Assembly (NCBI GenBank): GCA_030747885.1
Contig: JASLJW010000069.1
Location: 1-7,670, forward strand
Direction of reading: 5' to 3'
From: Candidatus Thalassarchaeaceae archaeon
Lineage (GTDB): Archaea > Thermoplasmatota > Poseidoniia > Poseidoniales > Thalassarchaeaceae
Length of the DNA stretch: 7,670 nt
Shown here: positions 1 through 6,287 of the stretch, in pieces
Layout of the letters: each line of letters begins with the position of its first letter
Numbering within the stretch: the first letter of the stretch is position 1
Translations under genes and position numbers: made by a program
The notes under the pieces: generated by a model
What the model saw: only the letters and a program-made list of their open reading frames with translations
Told to the model about the DNA's origin: nothing
Database searches by the model: none

Positions 1-60
1 AATCCGATTGGCTCGGCTCCCATGGCATTGCGAAGCATAGGAGGGATATGAGCGCACGCT

Positions 61-2211
61 TCAATTGGGTCTCCATTGCCCAGGTCTTGGCATGAGGATT
101 TGAGTATCTTGGTTTAGAACCTGTAATGTTCTATCCACTGCATCTAGATCATCAATTCCCATTGCTTTTGCTCTACTGTAGACGTCACTGGTCATGGCAT
201 TCTCACCAGTTTCAGAAACAATATCTCTGACTATTTTCATGACCATTCTATTCATTTGGGCTTGTCCATATGATGAACCAGTTGCCATCTCTGCTTCCGA
301 ACCAACTCCTTCCTCTTCTCTCCAATGACTGAAGATTGCTATTGCCATTCCTGCATCCTCTCCAGTTACATCATCTCTGAGATGCATTCTTGCATGTGCT
401 TCAGCTAGTCGAATTAGAGATTCTAATGCACGTGCACTGATAGGAATTGGTTGCTCTTCTCTCGAATTTGCCAATGCATTCGAATCTTTTCCGTATTGAG
501 TTCTAGCTTCCTTGTAATATTCTAGAATCATTGTTTTTGCTTCATCTGTCAATACTGGGGAATGGTTGGTTTTTGCATATGCAATATATTTCCTAAGGAA
601 TGGCACTGAAAGGTATTCTGAACCATTTGTATTCTTTTTGTAAGTAACTTCTTCATCCTTCATTACTGGATTTTCAAAGGTATTTTCTTCTACTTTACTT
701 TCAGGAACTCCTGTGATTCGGCTAGCCATGATATGTTTGGCGATACTTGCATCGTTGTCTTCATGCACTTGATCTTTAATCAGCCATATGATATCGAATC
801 TAGTTGCGAGAGGAATAGGGAGCCCTGTTTGATTAAAGGCATACATTAGGTTCTGGTTTGGACCAACATCAAAGGTTCCCTTCTCAGGGTTTGCAGCAGA
901 AAGTACAGCACATCTGGCTCTAAGTTGGGTTGTAATTCCTCCTTTACTTACGGAAATTTGTTGTTGTTCCATTGCTTCGTGAAGAGATCCTTTGTCTTCT
1001 TTACTGATTTTGTCAATCTCATCAATACAAGCAATTCCTAAATCTGCTAGAGGCAAGACTCCAGCTTCAAGGGTAAAACGTCCATCTCCAAAAGAATCTC
1101 TAATTGCAGCGGCGGTCAAACCTGCGGCAGAGATATTTCCTCCAGAAGCAAATCGAGCACGCGGGGCTAATTTTGACATGTAGGTTAGTAGTTGTGACTT
1201 TGCCACTCCAGGGTCCCCCATTAGAAGAATGTGTATATCGCCTCTATTTCGAGTCCCATCAGCATTTATTCTAGACACTCCTCCGAATAATTGCATAACA
1301 AGACTACGTTTTATTTGCTTAAGTTTCGCTGTAACATCGATAATTGAAGGTGCGATGGATCCTTGCATAATTTGCATCAAATCGGGTCTTTCCGCAACTT
1401 TTTTGATTTCTTTTTTCTCTTCTTCAGAAGGTTGCATATCTGTAAATGGAGTAGATTCTCTTATTGCAGAATGGAGGCTATATACAATTTCAAACATTGA
1501 AGATTTTCTATTTCGGTGATATCCCGCTTGAGTATATGGAATCAGATTGGCGGTCACCCTTTCTCCGGGTAGGTATCGATTACATAGAATTCCTTCAATC
1601 AATACTTTCCCCCGACTAGGTTGTCCACTTCCTTTCACTCGTTCAGGTAGTTCTTGAATTTCCAGATATTGATTGTTTATCCAAGTACATCGATCATTAT
1701 TCAATGTGAAACGAGTAGAACCAGCACCTGAAGCCGGTAATTCACACCCACTACAGATTAATGGTTCTTTGAGTTCCAATTCATTTTCTTGTCTTACCAT
1801 TGTATCTCCACCACATGAATCACAAGTCCATGTGGCTTCGTAAATCCTAGGTCGAATCTCTGAGACCTTCGTGATTACTACATTCACGCTCCTAAGTCGA
1901 TTGAGATCATCTGAACCAATGTCTCGAAGATCTGAATCCACATCAGGTGGAAGATGTTCTAGTAGGATATCTGGGCTAATACTCAAACCATTTTCTTTGC
2001 ATCTTTGAGAAAGTATACGTTTACCCGTACCGAGAATCCGCCGAGGGTCAACTAGTATTCTCTTTGCAAAATCTGGATCCCAAGATTGAATGTCATTAAA
2101 TCTGAGTCTAAATTCAATAGAATTGTTTGTTAATAGTTGAATTTCTTGGGATTTGACTTCCTGAAAGAAAGTCTCCCATCGGGAGCCAAAATCTTCCATC
2201 TGGAGTGCCAT
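61..2211 (-). CDS. mcm: Archaeal MCM replicative DNA helicase (minichromosome maintenance protein)
   Basis: ATP-driven hexameric helicase that unwinds DNA at the replication fork. Numbering is from the ATG at 2211 (716 residues). Two cysteine pairs at about 130-133 (CDSC) and 153-156 (CSGC) form the N-terminal zinc site. The AAA+ core shows Walker A GDPGVAKS (332-339), Walker B IDEID (396-400), sensor 1 Asn in SAANP (about 441), arginine finger in TRFD (Arg 471), and a sensor 2 Arg in ISARALESLIRL (about 594). The C-terminal 60 or so residues fit the usual winged helix. No intein interrupts the Walker A or other core motifs. A polar, acidic stretch at about 505-534 looks like a loop insertion, making it slightly longer than typical archaeal MCMs. 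Start choice: the frame is open to a TTG at 2259, but ATG 2211 has GGTGA five bases upstream, and family similarity begins just after it (EDFGSRWETFF). It diverges from the DUF296 gene. Identity is very secure; the start is moderately so. Confidence 0.97.
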   Translation of the reverse strand: MALQMEDFGSRWETFFQEVKSQEIQLLTNNSIEFRLRFNDIQSWDPDFAKRILVDPRRILGTGKRILSQRCKENGLSISPDILLEHLPPDVDSDLRDIGSDDLNRLRSVNVVITKVSEIRPRIYEATWTCDSCGGDTMVRQENELELKEPLICSGCELPASGAGSTRFTLNNDRCTWINNQYLEIQELPERVKGSGQPSRGKVLIEGILCNRYLPGERVTANLIPYTQAGYHRNRKSSMFEIVYSLHSAIRESTPFTDMQPSEEEKKEIKKVAERPDLMQIMQGSIAPSIIDVTAKLKQIKRSLVMQLFGGVSRINADGTRNRGDIHILLMGDPGVAKSQLLTYMSKLAPRARFASGGNISAAGLTAAAIRDSFGDGRFTLEAGVLPLADLGIACIDEIDKISKEDKGSLHEAMEQQQISVSKGGITTQLRARCAVLSAANPEKGTFDVGPNQNLMYAFNQTGLPIPLATRFDIIWLIKDQVHEDNDASIAKHIMASRITGVPESKVEENTFENPVMKDEEVTYKKNTNGSEYLSVPFLRKYIAYAKTNHSPVLTDEAKTMILEYYKEARTQYGKDSNALANSREEQPIPISARALESLIRLAEAHARMHLRDDVTGEDAGMAIAIFSHWREEEGVGSEAEMATGSSYGQAQMNRMVMKIVRDIVSETGENAMTSDVYSRAKAMGIDDLDAVDRTLQVLNQDTQILMPRPGQWRPN

Positions 2212-2216
2212 TTCAT

Positions 2217-2221
2217 TCACC
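2217..2221 (-). promoter_or_regulatory. Shine-Dalgarno-like site of mcm
   Basis: GGTGA on the minus strand, five bases before ATG 2211. It is the reason for preferring this start over the in-frame GTG at 2220 or TTG at 2259. The TTG has only an AGG about 12 bases upstream. GGTGA is a common archaeal ribosome binding core, but this is a short motif and could occur by chance. Confidence 0.5.
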
Positions 2222-2274
2222 AAGGACTTGCTCGTGGGAATCGACCGTCTATGAATCAAACGGCTAGTATCCTT

Positions 2275-2331
2275 TCAACCCCTTGTTTTCCAGTGGAAAT
2301 TGTCTATTCTCTCAGTAGCCCTTGCAACCAT
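2275..2331 (-). other. Possible upstream mini-ORF (18 codons) in the mcm leader, in frame with mcm
   Basis: ATG at 2331 opens a frame of 18 codons (MVARATERIDNFHWKTRG) ending at TGA 2277-2275, in the same frame as mcm. The open frame extends a further eight codons upstream, to a TAA, with the sequence KILQEVSE before the Met. The composition looks amphipathic and protein-like. The ATG lies about 24 bases from the centre of an AT-rich box at 2351-2359, the spacing expected of a leaderless archaeal transcript. It may be a leader peptide, part of an N-terminal extension lost to a stop, or simply an untranslated leader. The known MCM fold does not need it. Existence as a translated product is unproven. 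Confidence 0.22.
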
Positions 2332-2350
2332 TTCAGACACTTCCTGTAGA

Positions 2351-2359
2351 ATTTTTTAA
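2351..2359. promoter_or_regulatory. AT-rich TATA-like box between mcm and the DUF296 gene
   Basis: ATTTTTTAA on the plus strand (TTAAAAAAT on the minus strand) is the most TATA-like element in the divergent intergenic region. Its centre (2355) is 25 bp from ATG 2380 on the plus strand and 24 bp from ATG 2331 on the minus strand. It could therefore place transcription starts at either codon, as for leaderless archaeal genes. A second AT-rich string, ATAATTTA at 2365-2372, lies about 30 bp before the alternative ATG 2398. Promoter function is inferred from position and composition only. Confidence 0.4.
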
Positions 2360-2379
2360 CACCGATAATTTAGGAACCT

Positions 2380-2826
2380 ATGATAATTCGGGAAATCATG
2401 GAACACACACGATCTGGTAGCGATCTCTTTGTCAGACTTGACCCCGGTGATGAGATTCATGCCTCTTTACAGGAATTGGCAGATGATCTTGGATTTGATG
2501 CGGCAGCCATCACCAGTGGAATTGGACGAACACGGGATAATCAATATGGTTACATGAATGAGGAAGGCGTTTACCAAAGACGACTATTGGACCCTCCATC
2601 TGAATTGGTGAGCCTGTCAGGAAACATTGCTCGTACAGAAAGCGGCAAAGCATTCACTCACATCCATTGCTGCTGGTCGGATGACGACAATGATGTTCAT
2701 GCCGGCCATATGTTTCAAGCAACAGTTCATGTCGTGGCTGAAATTCATATCAGAGTCATGGATCATGCAATGATGACACGTTGCCCGATTGCAAATTTGG
2801 AGTTATTAGGTCTCGAGTTTTCTTGA
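2380..2826 (+). CDS. PPC/DUF296-domain protein
   Basis: A 148-residue protein that is almost entirely one PPC domain (plants and prokaryotes conserved, DUF296). In plants this domain is found in AT-hook nuclear proteins. Prokaryotic stand-alone members are small, probably trimeric proteins of unclear function. Visible family hallmarks are RLDPGDEI (19-26), the glycine turn TSGIGR (45-50), LSGNIA (79-84), the histidine pair THIH (93-96) and GHMFQATVHVVAEI (109-122). His94, His96 and His110 are likely metal ligands by analogy with archaeal homologues. No AT-hook is present, so DNA binding cannot be assumed. The start at ATG 2380 has AGGA four bases upstream and also fits a leaderless start from the AT-rich box at 2351-2359. 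ATG 2398 (residue 7) would lose only six residues and keep the whole domain. It is first in the plus-strand run, 25 bp before the NIF3 gene. Confidence 0.88.
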   Translation: MIIREIMEHTRSGSDLFVRLDPGDEIHASLQELADDLGFDAAAITSGIGRTRDNQYGYMNEEGVYQRRLLDPPSELVSLSGNIARTESGKAFTHIHCCWSDDDNDVHAGHMFQATVHVVAEIHIRVMDHAMMTRCPIANLELLGLEFS

Positions 2827-2838
2827 TAATGATTTGAT

Positions 2839-2845
2839 GAGGGGG
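2839..2845 (+). promoter_or_regulatory. Shine-Dalgarno site of the NIF3-family gene
   Basis: GAGGGGG six bases before ATG 2852. The good spacing selects ATG 2852 over the upstream in-frame TTG 2834 and ATG 2837, both of which start before or overlap this purine run. It suggests translation from a leadered message, as expected for the second gene of an operon. Confidence 0.6.
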
Positions 2846-2851
2846 CGAATT

Positions 2852-3769
2852 ATGTCTAAAAGAACCATCAAAGAGATGGTTCAAATCATCTGCACTGAGT
2901 ATTGTGTTCATTTGATTCCTGACTCAACAAGAGCTTGGAATGGCCCCCAAATAATTTCTAACTTGGAAGAAGAATGTAAGGTGGTAGTTACTGCAACAGA
3001 TGCGAGTGTAGAAGTCATTCAAAGGGCTGTAGATTTGAATGCCGACATTCTCATTTGTCATCACGGATTAACATGGACAAATGGAAATATTTCGTTGCCA
3101 AATAGTGGTGATTTGGAATCACCTAGAACCAAAATAGCGATAGAGAATAATCTTACAATTATTGGACTGCATTTACCAATGGATGCTCATCCAACTCTTG
3201 GAAATAATGCTGTTCTTTCTGAGGTAATCGGTGCTGAGATTTCTGGTACTTGGTTCAATACTAAGGGCACCCCAAGTCCATTATCAGAAATTTTTGTTGA
3301 ACAGAGAGATTACTCAAATTGGCCAGAAATTATTGAAATCGACGACGGCAGAAAATCCATGGATATTGGAATTATTGCTAGAGTAAAATCAAGCACAAGA
3401 TCTGAACTAACATCTCGATTACAAGAATCAATTGAAAGTGAACAAACAAGTAGTGAAAGGGTTCGATGTTTTCCAGAAGATAGAAACTTAGAATCATCCA
3501 TGGTAGATGTTGTTGCAATATGTACTGGAGCAGCAGGGGGAGCAGTAGTAGATGCCATGGAATCTGGTGTGGATTTACTCATTTCTGGAGAAGGGCCTGC
3601 ACATGCTGCAATACTTGCACAGGAGTCAGGTGTTGGTTTACTACTAGGCGGCCACCACGCTACAGAAACCGTTGGACCTAGAGCCTTGGCTGAATGGATA
3701 AGGAACAAATCAGAAATCAATAATTGGGAAATAGAAGCCAATTTTATCTCTGCTCCAATTGGATTGTAG
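2852..3769 (+). CDS. NIF3/DUF34-family dinuclear metal-centre protein
   Basis: A 305-residue member of the NIF3 (DUF34, YbgI-like) family. These are hexameric toroidal proteins with a two-metal site; their physiological reaction is unsettled, and the label GTP cyclohydrolase type 2 homologue is not well supported. The N-terminal half has VVTATDASVEVIQRAVDL followed by the metal-binding HHG (70-72) and LHLPMDAHPTLGNN, with Asp111 as the expected ligand. The C-terminal half has ISGEGPAHAAI and GGHHATE, where His268 and Glu272 match the other ligand pair of the E. coli homologue. All metal ligands are therefore present. The length is a little over the short bacterial form and lacks the large inserted domain of the roughly 370-residue form. 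No membrane segment or signal peptide is seen, so it should be cytosolic. It starts 25 bp after the DUF296 stop and ends 62 bp before purM. Family assignment is strong; function is unknown. Confidence 0.92.
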   Translation: MSKRTIKEMVQIICTEYCVHLIPDSTRAWNGPQIISNLEEECKVVVTATDASVEVIQRAVDLNADILICHHGLTWTNGNISLPNSGDLESPRTKIAIENNLTIIGLHLPMDAHPTLGNNAVLSEVIGAEISGTWFNTKGTPSPLSEIFVEQRDYSNWPEIIEIDDGRKSMDIGIIARVKSSTRSELTSRLQESIESEQTSSERVRCFPEDRNLESSMVDVVAICTGAAGGAVVDAMESGVDLLISGEGPAHAAILAQESGVGLLLGGHHATETVGPRALAEWIRNKSEINNWEIEANFISAPIGL

Positions 3770-3831
3770 TGAAATCTTAGTCACAATCTTTTCATGCGAA
3801 TGCTGATGTGTTTAATGCCCAAGCCGATTAC

Positions 3832-4926
3832 ATGGGCGAGGGACTTGATTATGCCAGTTCCGGCGTCGATATTGATCTAGAAGGGGACGCAGTCACTTCT
3901 CTAATCGGTGCTTTAGGCCGTTCAGTAAGGTCTTCTGGAATGAAGGGCGCACCTGTAGATCTTCCAGGTGGATTTGGAGGACTTGTTGAATTTGGAGACA
4001 ATTATCTTGCTTTAGCAACAGATGGTGTTGGATCGAAATTATCGATAGCAACGAAACTGAAACAATGGTCAGGTGTCGGAATTGATTGTATGGCAATGAA
4101 TGTCAATGATTTGTTATGTGTAGGGGCAGAACCAATTGCATTTGTTGATTATATCGCAGTCCCAAAACCAAATCCTGAAACTCATGCTGCAATCGGCGAG
4201 AGCCTCACAGAAGCATGTAAACGAGCAAGGGTCACTTTAGCTGGAGGAGAAACTGCGAGCCTTCCTGGAATAGTTACTGAGTTGGATCTTTCTGGAACAG
4301 CTCTAGGTTGGCTTCCAAAAGGAAGTGAAATTACGGGAATAAATCTCAAAGAAGGAGATGTTCTGATAGGACTTCCATCTTCAGGTGTTCATTCTAATGG
4401 ATATTCCTTGGTTCGAAAAGTAATGGAGATCTCGGGAACTTCTTGGGAAGATTCTTGGCAATTAGAAATGGATGAAAAGCGAATTGAGCGTTTCAATGAG
4501 GGGCAAATCACCTTTGGCGAGGTGTTCCTAAACCCAACGAGAATTTATGTTGATCCAGTTGTCGATTTGATTCAAGATGGACCTTGTTCATCAGAAAACA
4601 TTCATGCGATTTGCCATATTACAGGAGGAGGCTTGTCGAATTTACTTCGACTTCATGATTCCTTAGGTTGGCATATTCATTCACCGTTGCCTATTCTTCC
4701 TGAATTTGAGTGGATAGAAGAAACCGGTAGTATCGATAGACGTGAGATGTATAGAACCTTCAATATGGGGTGTGGAATGATTATTGCGGTAGAAAAGACA
4801 GTATCTTCAGAAGTTTGTTCTTGGCTCCAAGAAAGGTTGGAAGGAACTGCAATGATTGGTGAAGTTGTAGATAACGGTCACAAGGTGACACACATTGATT
4901 CCAATATTGTGTTTGAACATTATTGA
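3832..4926 (+). CDS. purM: Phosphoribosylformylglycinamidine cyclo-ligase (AIR synthetase, PurM)
   Basis: Catalyses ATP-dependent ring closure of formylglycinamidine ribonucleotide (FGAM) to aminoimidazole ribonucleotide (AIR), step five of de novo purine synthesis, in the cytosol. From ATG 3832 it has 364 residues, slightly longer than the usual roughly 345. Hallmarks in order are the N-terminal ASSGVDIDLEGDAV, the ATP-binding TDGVGSK (63-69), MAMNVNDLLCVGAEPIAF (about 87-104), GGETASLPG (138-146), LIGLPSSGVHSNGYSL (178-193), HITGGG (262-267) and the near C-terminal MYRTFNMGCGM (306-316). All catalytic regions are intact. Start choice: the frame is open to GTG 3808, but neither codon has a good Shine-Dalgarno site. 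ATG 3832 puts the SGVDID motif at the usual distance from the N-terminus. It sits 62 bp after the NIF3 gene, the largest gap in the run, so an internal promoter is possible, although no convincing TATA box is visible. No other purine gene is in the window. Confidence 0.97.
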   Translation: MGEGLDYASSGVDIDLEGDAVTSLIGALGRSVRSSGMKGAPVDLPGGFGGLVEFGDNYLALATDGVGSKLSIATKLKQWSGVGIDCMAMNVNDLLCVGAEPIAFVDYIAVPKPNPETHAAIGESLTEACKRARVTLAGGETASLPGIVTELDLSGTALGWLPKGSEITGINLKEGDVLIGLPSSGVHSNGYSLVRKVMEISGTSWEDSWQLEMDEKRIERFNEGQITFGEVFLNPTRIYVDPVVDLIQDGPCSSENIHAICHITGGGLSNLLRLHDSLGWHIHSPLPILPEFEWIEETGSIDRREMYRTFNMGCGMIIAVEKTVSSEVCSWLQERLEGTAMIGEVVDNGHKVTHIDSNIVFEHY

Positions 4927-4957
4927 ATCAACGCCGATTGAAATATTCTGAAAGAAT

Positions 4958-4963
4958 AAGGAG
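4958..4963 (+). promoter_or_regulatory. Shine-Dalgarno site before the unknown zinc-ribbon gene
   Basis: AAGGAG ends three bases before ATG 4967, an unusually short spacing for such a strong motif. Just upstream is a small AT-rich inverted repeat, TATTC (4944-4948) and GAATA (4954-4958) around TGAAA. Its right arm shares the first A of the site. The five-base-pair stem is weak and may be chance. The position supports ATG 4967 as the start. Confidence 0.5.
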
Positions 4964-4966
4964 AAT

Positions 4967-6244
4967 ATGGAGCCCTGTAATCTCTGTAGAACATTGACCA
5001 ATGTAGAAGAATTATCTGCAGGTCTTTGTTGCGTTTGTACTCCATGGTGGCCGACTGTAAAATCGAAAGTGGAATTGACTCCTGCATGGCAAAGAGATGC
5101 TGAAGAGTGTGACCTTACTGCTGAAACAATGAGGTGGATCAAAGAAAATGAGATTCAACCTGATGATCAGGGATGGGCACTAGTTCTTTCTAGAATAATG
5201 AATGATGTCGAAGTTTCAGAATTGTTAGATGAATGGGATGATACTTCGATATCAATTATTTTAGATGATATCAAGCGAGTGATTTTACCAGAGTTGCCGT
5301 TGTTTCAGAGAGGAATATATCGGATGCAAACTCCTCACCAACTATCTGGAGATCTAAGATTCGGGCAGATAATGGATACTGAAATTCTCTATGATAATGG
5401 AGTTTTACGAATTGATGGATATCATATTGCATACGGTCCTGGAAAATTATTGATGCGATTTTTACTAGAAAATCGCTCTGATCCTGGCGGAAGATATTCT
5501 AGAGTCATGCAACAATTACTAGGGCTCGATGCGAAAGACCTTAGTCAACGGGAAAGATTACCTGAGACTCCTTCCACTAGGAAATGGGAAGGTGGTTTTC
5601 GTCTTGCGGGTTCAGTCAGACCATTCCTATTAGGTTCTGAATTAAATTTTCCAGACCCTCCTTTTGATTGGGAACCAGAGGGTTTCGATCTAGTGGTATT
5701 GGATAATAAACAACAAAGACATCGTATGCCATTACCAAAATCAAGTAGAGCAATAGAAGCATTCACAGCGATTTGGAATGGCCGAGACGGCTCCATCCTA
5801 GCACGTCATTTACGTGGAATTTCATTTCAATGGGCTCTAAGTTGTGGTATAATTCAGGGTCACAGTGTTGCGAATCCAACTGAACGTTCATTCCAACTCC
5901 TTCGATCAATTGTTGATGCATCACCCAATATCAATGTTCAAGGGTTTCAAATTTCGATTCAAGGTTCATCCGGTGTTGAATGGAGAATTAGTGCAGGAAT
6001 TGGCGTACACGGCGCCCCGTATATCGTGAGGCCAGTAGGTCGAACAAAGAATGGTAGGACAGTACTATTTCGAGAAGTATGTGCCTATGATACTGCTGAA
6101 GATCTTCCCATAGGTGATCGTATTGCTACAATGACTCTTAGTCTCATGAATGATGAGAATACTGCTAAACGAGTAGATACAGTAAGGTGGGGAATAGACA
6201 TGGCAAAACGTTACTTCTCTGATACAATACATCCCCCACGGTAA
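4967..6244 (+). CDS. Unrecognised protein with N-terminal four-cysteine zinc-ribbon-like motif
   Basis: A 425-residue protein that I do not recognise. The extreme N-terminus carries C4-x2-C7 and C21-x2-C24, with an extra Cys22, a spacing typical of a small zinc ribbon or treble-clef finger. This is followed by WW and a region rich in Trp and acidic residues (about 40-100: TMRWIKENE, ELLDEWDD). The middle (about 115-250) mixes predicted strands and short loops, including TEILYDNGVLRIDGYHIAYG, and is rich in Pro and Arg. The C-terminal part (about 325-400) looks like alternating strands (FQISIQGSSGVEWRISAGIGV) and ends in a helix-like WGIDMAKRYF. There is no signal peptide, hydrophobic membrane segment, Walker motif or obvious nucleotide- or SAM-binding signature. 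It lies 40 bp after purM and 31 bp before trm1, so co-expression is likely. The zinc finger and the neighbour suggest nucleic-acid binding, but that is inference only. Codon use and AT-richness resemble its neighbours, arguing against recent transfer. The gene is very likely real. Confidence 0.85.
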   Translation: MEPCNLCRTLTNVEELSAGLCCVCTPWWPTVKSKVELTPAWQRDAEECDLTAETMRWIKENEIQPDDQGWALVLSRIMNDVEVSELLDEWDDTSISIILDDIKRVILPELPLFQRGIYRMQTPHQLSGDLRFGQIMDTEILYDNGVLRIDGYHIAYGPGKLLMRFLLENRSDPGGRYSRVMQQLLGLDAKDLSQRERLPETPSTRKWEGGFRLAGSVRPFLLGSELNFPDPPFDWEPEGFDLVVLDNKQQRHRMPLPKSSRAIEAFTAIWNGRDGSILARHLRGISFQWALSCGIIQGHSVANPTERSFQLLRSIVDASPNINVQGFQISIQGSSGVEWRISAGIGVHGAPYIVRPVGRTKNGRTVLFREVCAYDTAEDLPIGDRIATMTLSLMNDENTAKRVDTVRWGIDMAKRYFSDTIHPPR

Positions 6245-6258
6245 GTGCCATAGTTAGG

Positions 6259-6287
6259 ACCCTCTTCATCGACTCATGGAAGAGGGT
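6259..6287 (+). promoter_or_regulatory. Perfect 9-bp inverted repeat with the trm1 start codon in its loop
   Basis: ACCCTCTTC (6259-6267) is the exact reverse complement of GAAGAGGGT (6279-6287). The 11-base loop, ATCGACTCATG, ends with the trm1 initiation codon at 6276-6278. As RNA this would form a hairpin with five G-C pairs, sequestering the start region. It lies in the 31-bp gap after the unknown gene and runs into the first codons of trm1. It is not followed by a T run, so it does not look like an intrinsic terminator. A regulatory role is inferred from placement only. Confidence 0.4.

Noticed and set aside
1..60. Possible gene ends or starts beyond mcm: a plus-strand frame ending at TGA 49-51, a minus-strand frame from ATG 38, and an AGGAGGG (39-45) followed by ATG 48
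   Set aside because: Sixty bases are too few. Several frames on both strands are open, and the AGGAGGG-led ORF is only 15 codons and runs antisense into the end of mcm. None can be supported over the others.
1150..1220. Possible intein in mcm
   Set aside because: Archaeal MCM genes often carry inteins near Walker A, but the GDPGVAKS region reads through uninterrupted and no splicing-domain motifs are present.
992..1519. Plus-strand open frames opposite mcm
   Set aside because: They lie wholly antisense to strongly conserved MCM motifs and encode no recognisable protein.
3310..3741. A 143-codon minus-strand open frame opposite the NIF3 gene
   Set aside because: It mirrors the conserved NIF3 C-terminal half, and its Ser/Ala/Pro-rich translation looks like an antisense shadow.
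3770..3831. Short ATG-rich frame (MRMLMCLMPK...) from 3794 overlapping the purM start
   Set aside because: It is out of frame with purM, is only 28 codons long, lacks a ribosome binding site and is best explained as a frame shadow of the purM N-terminus.
4944..4958. Small inverted repeat TATTC/GAATA upstream of the zinc-ribbon gene as a terminator for purM
   Set aside because: The stem is only five mostly A-T pairs with no following T run, and the next gene starts nine bases later.
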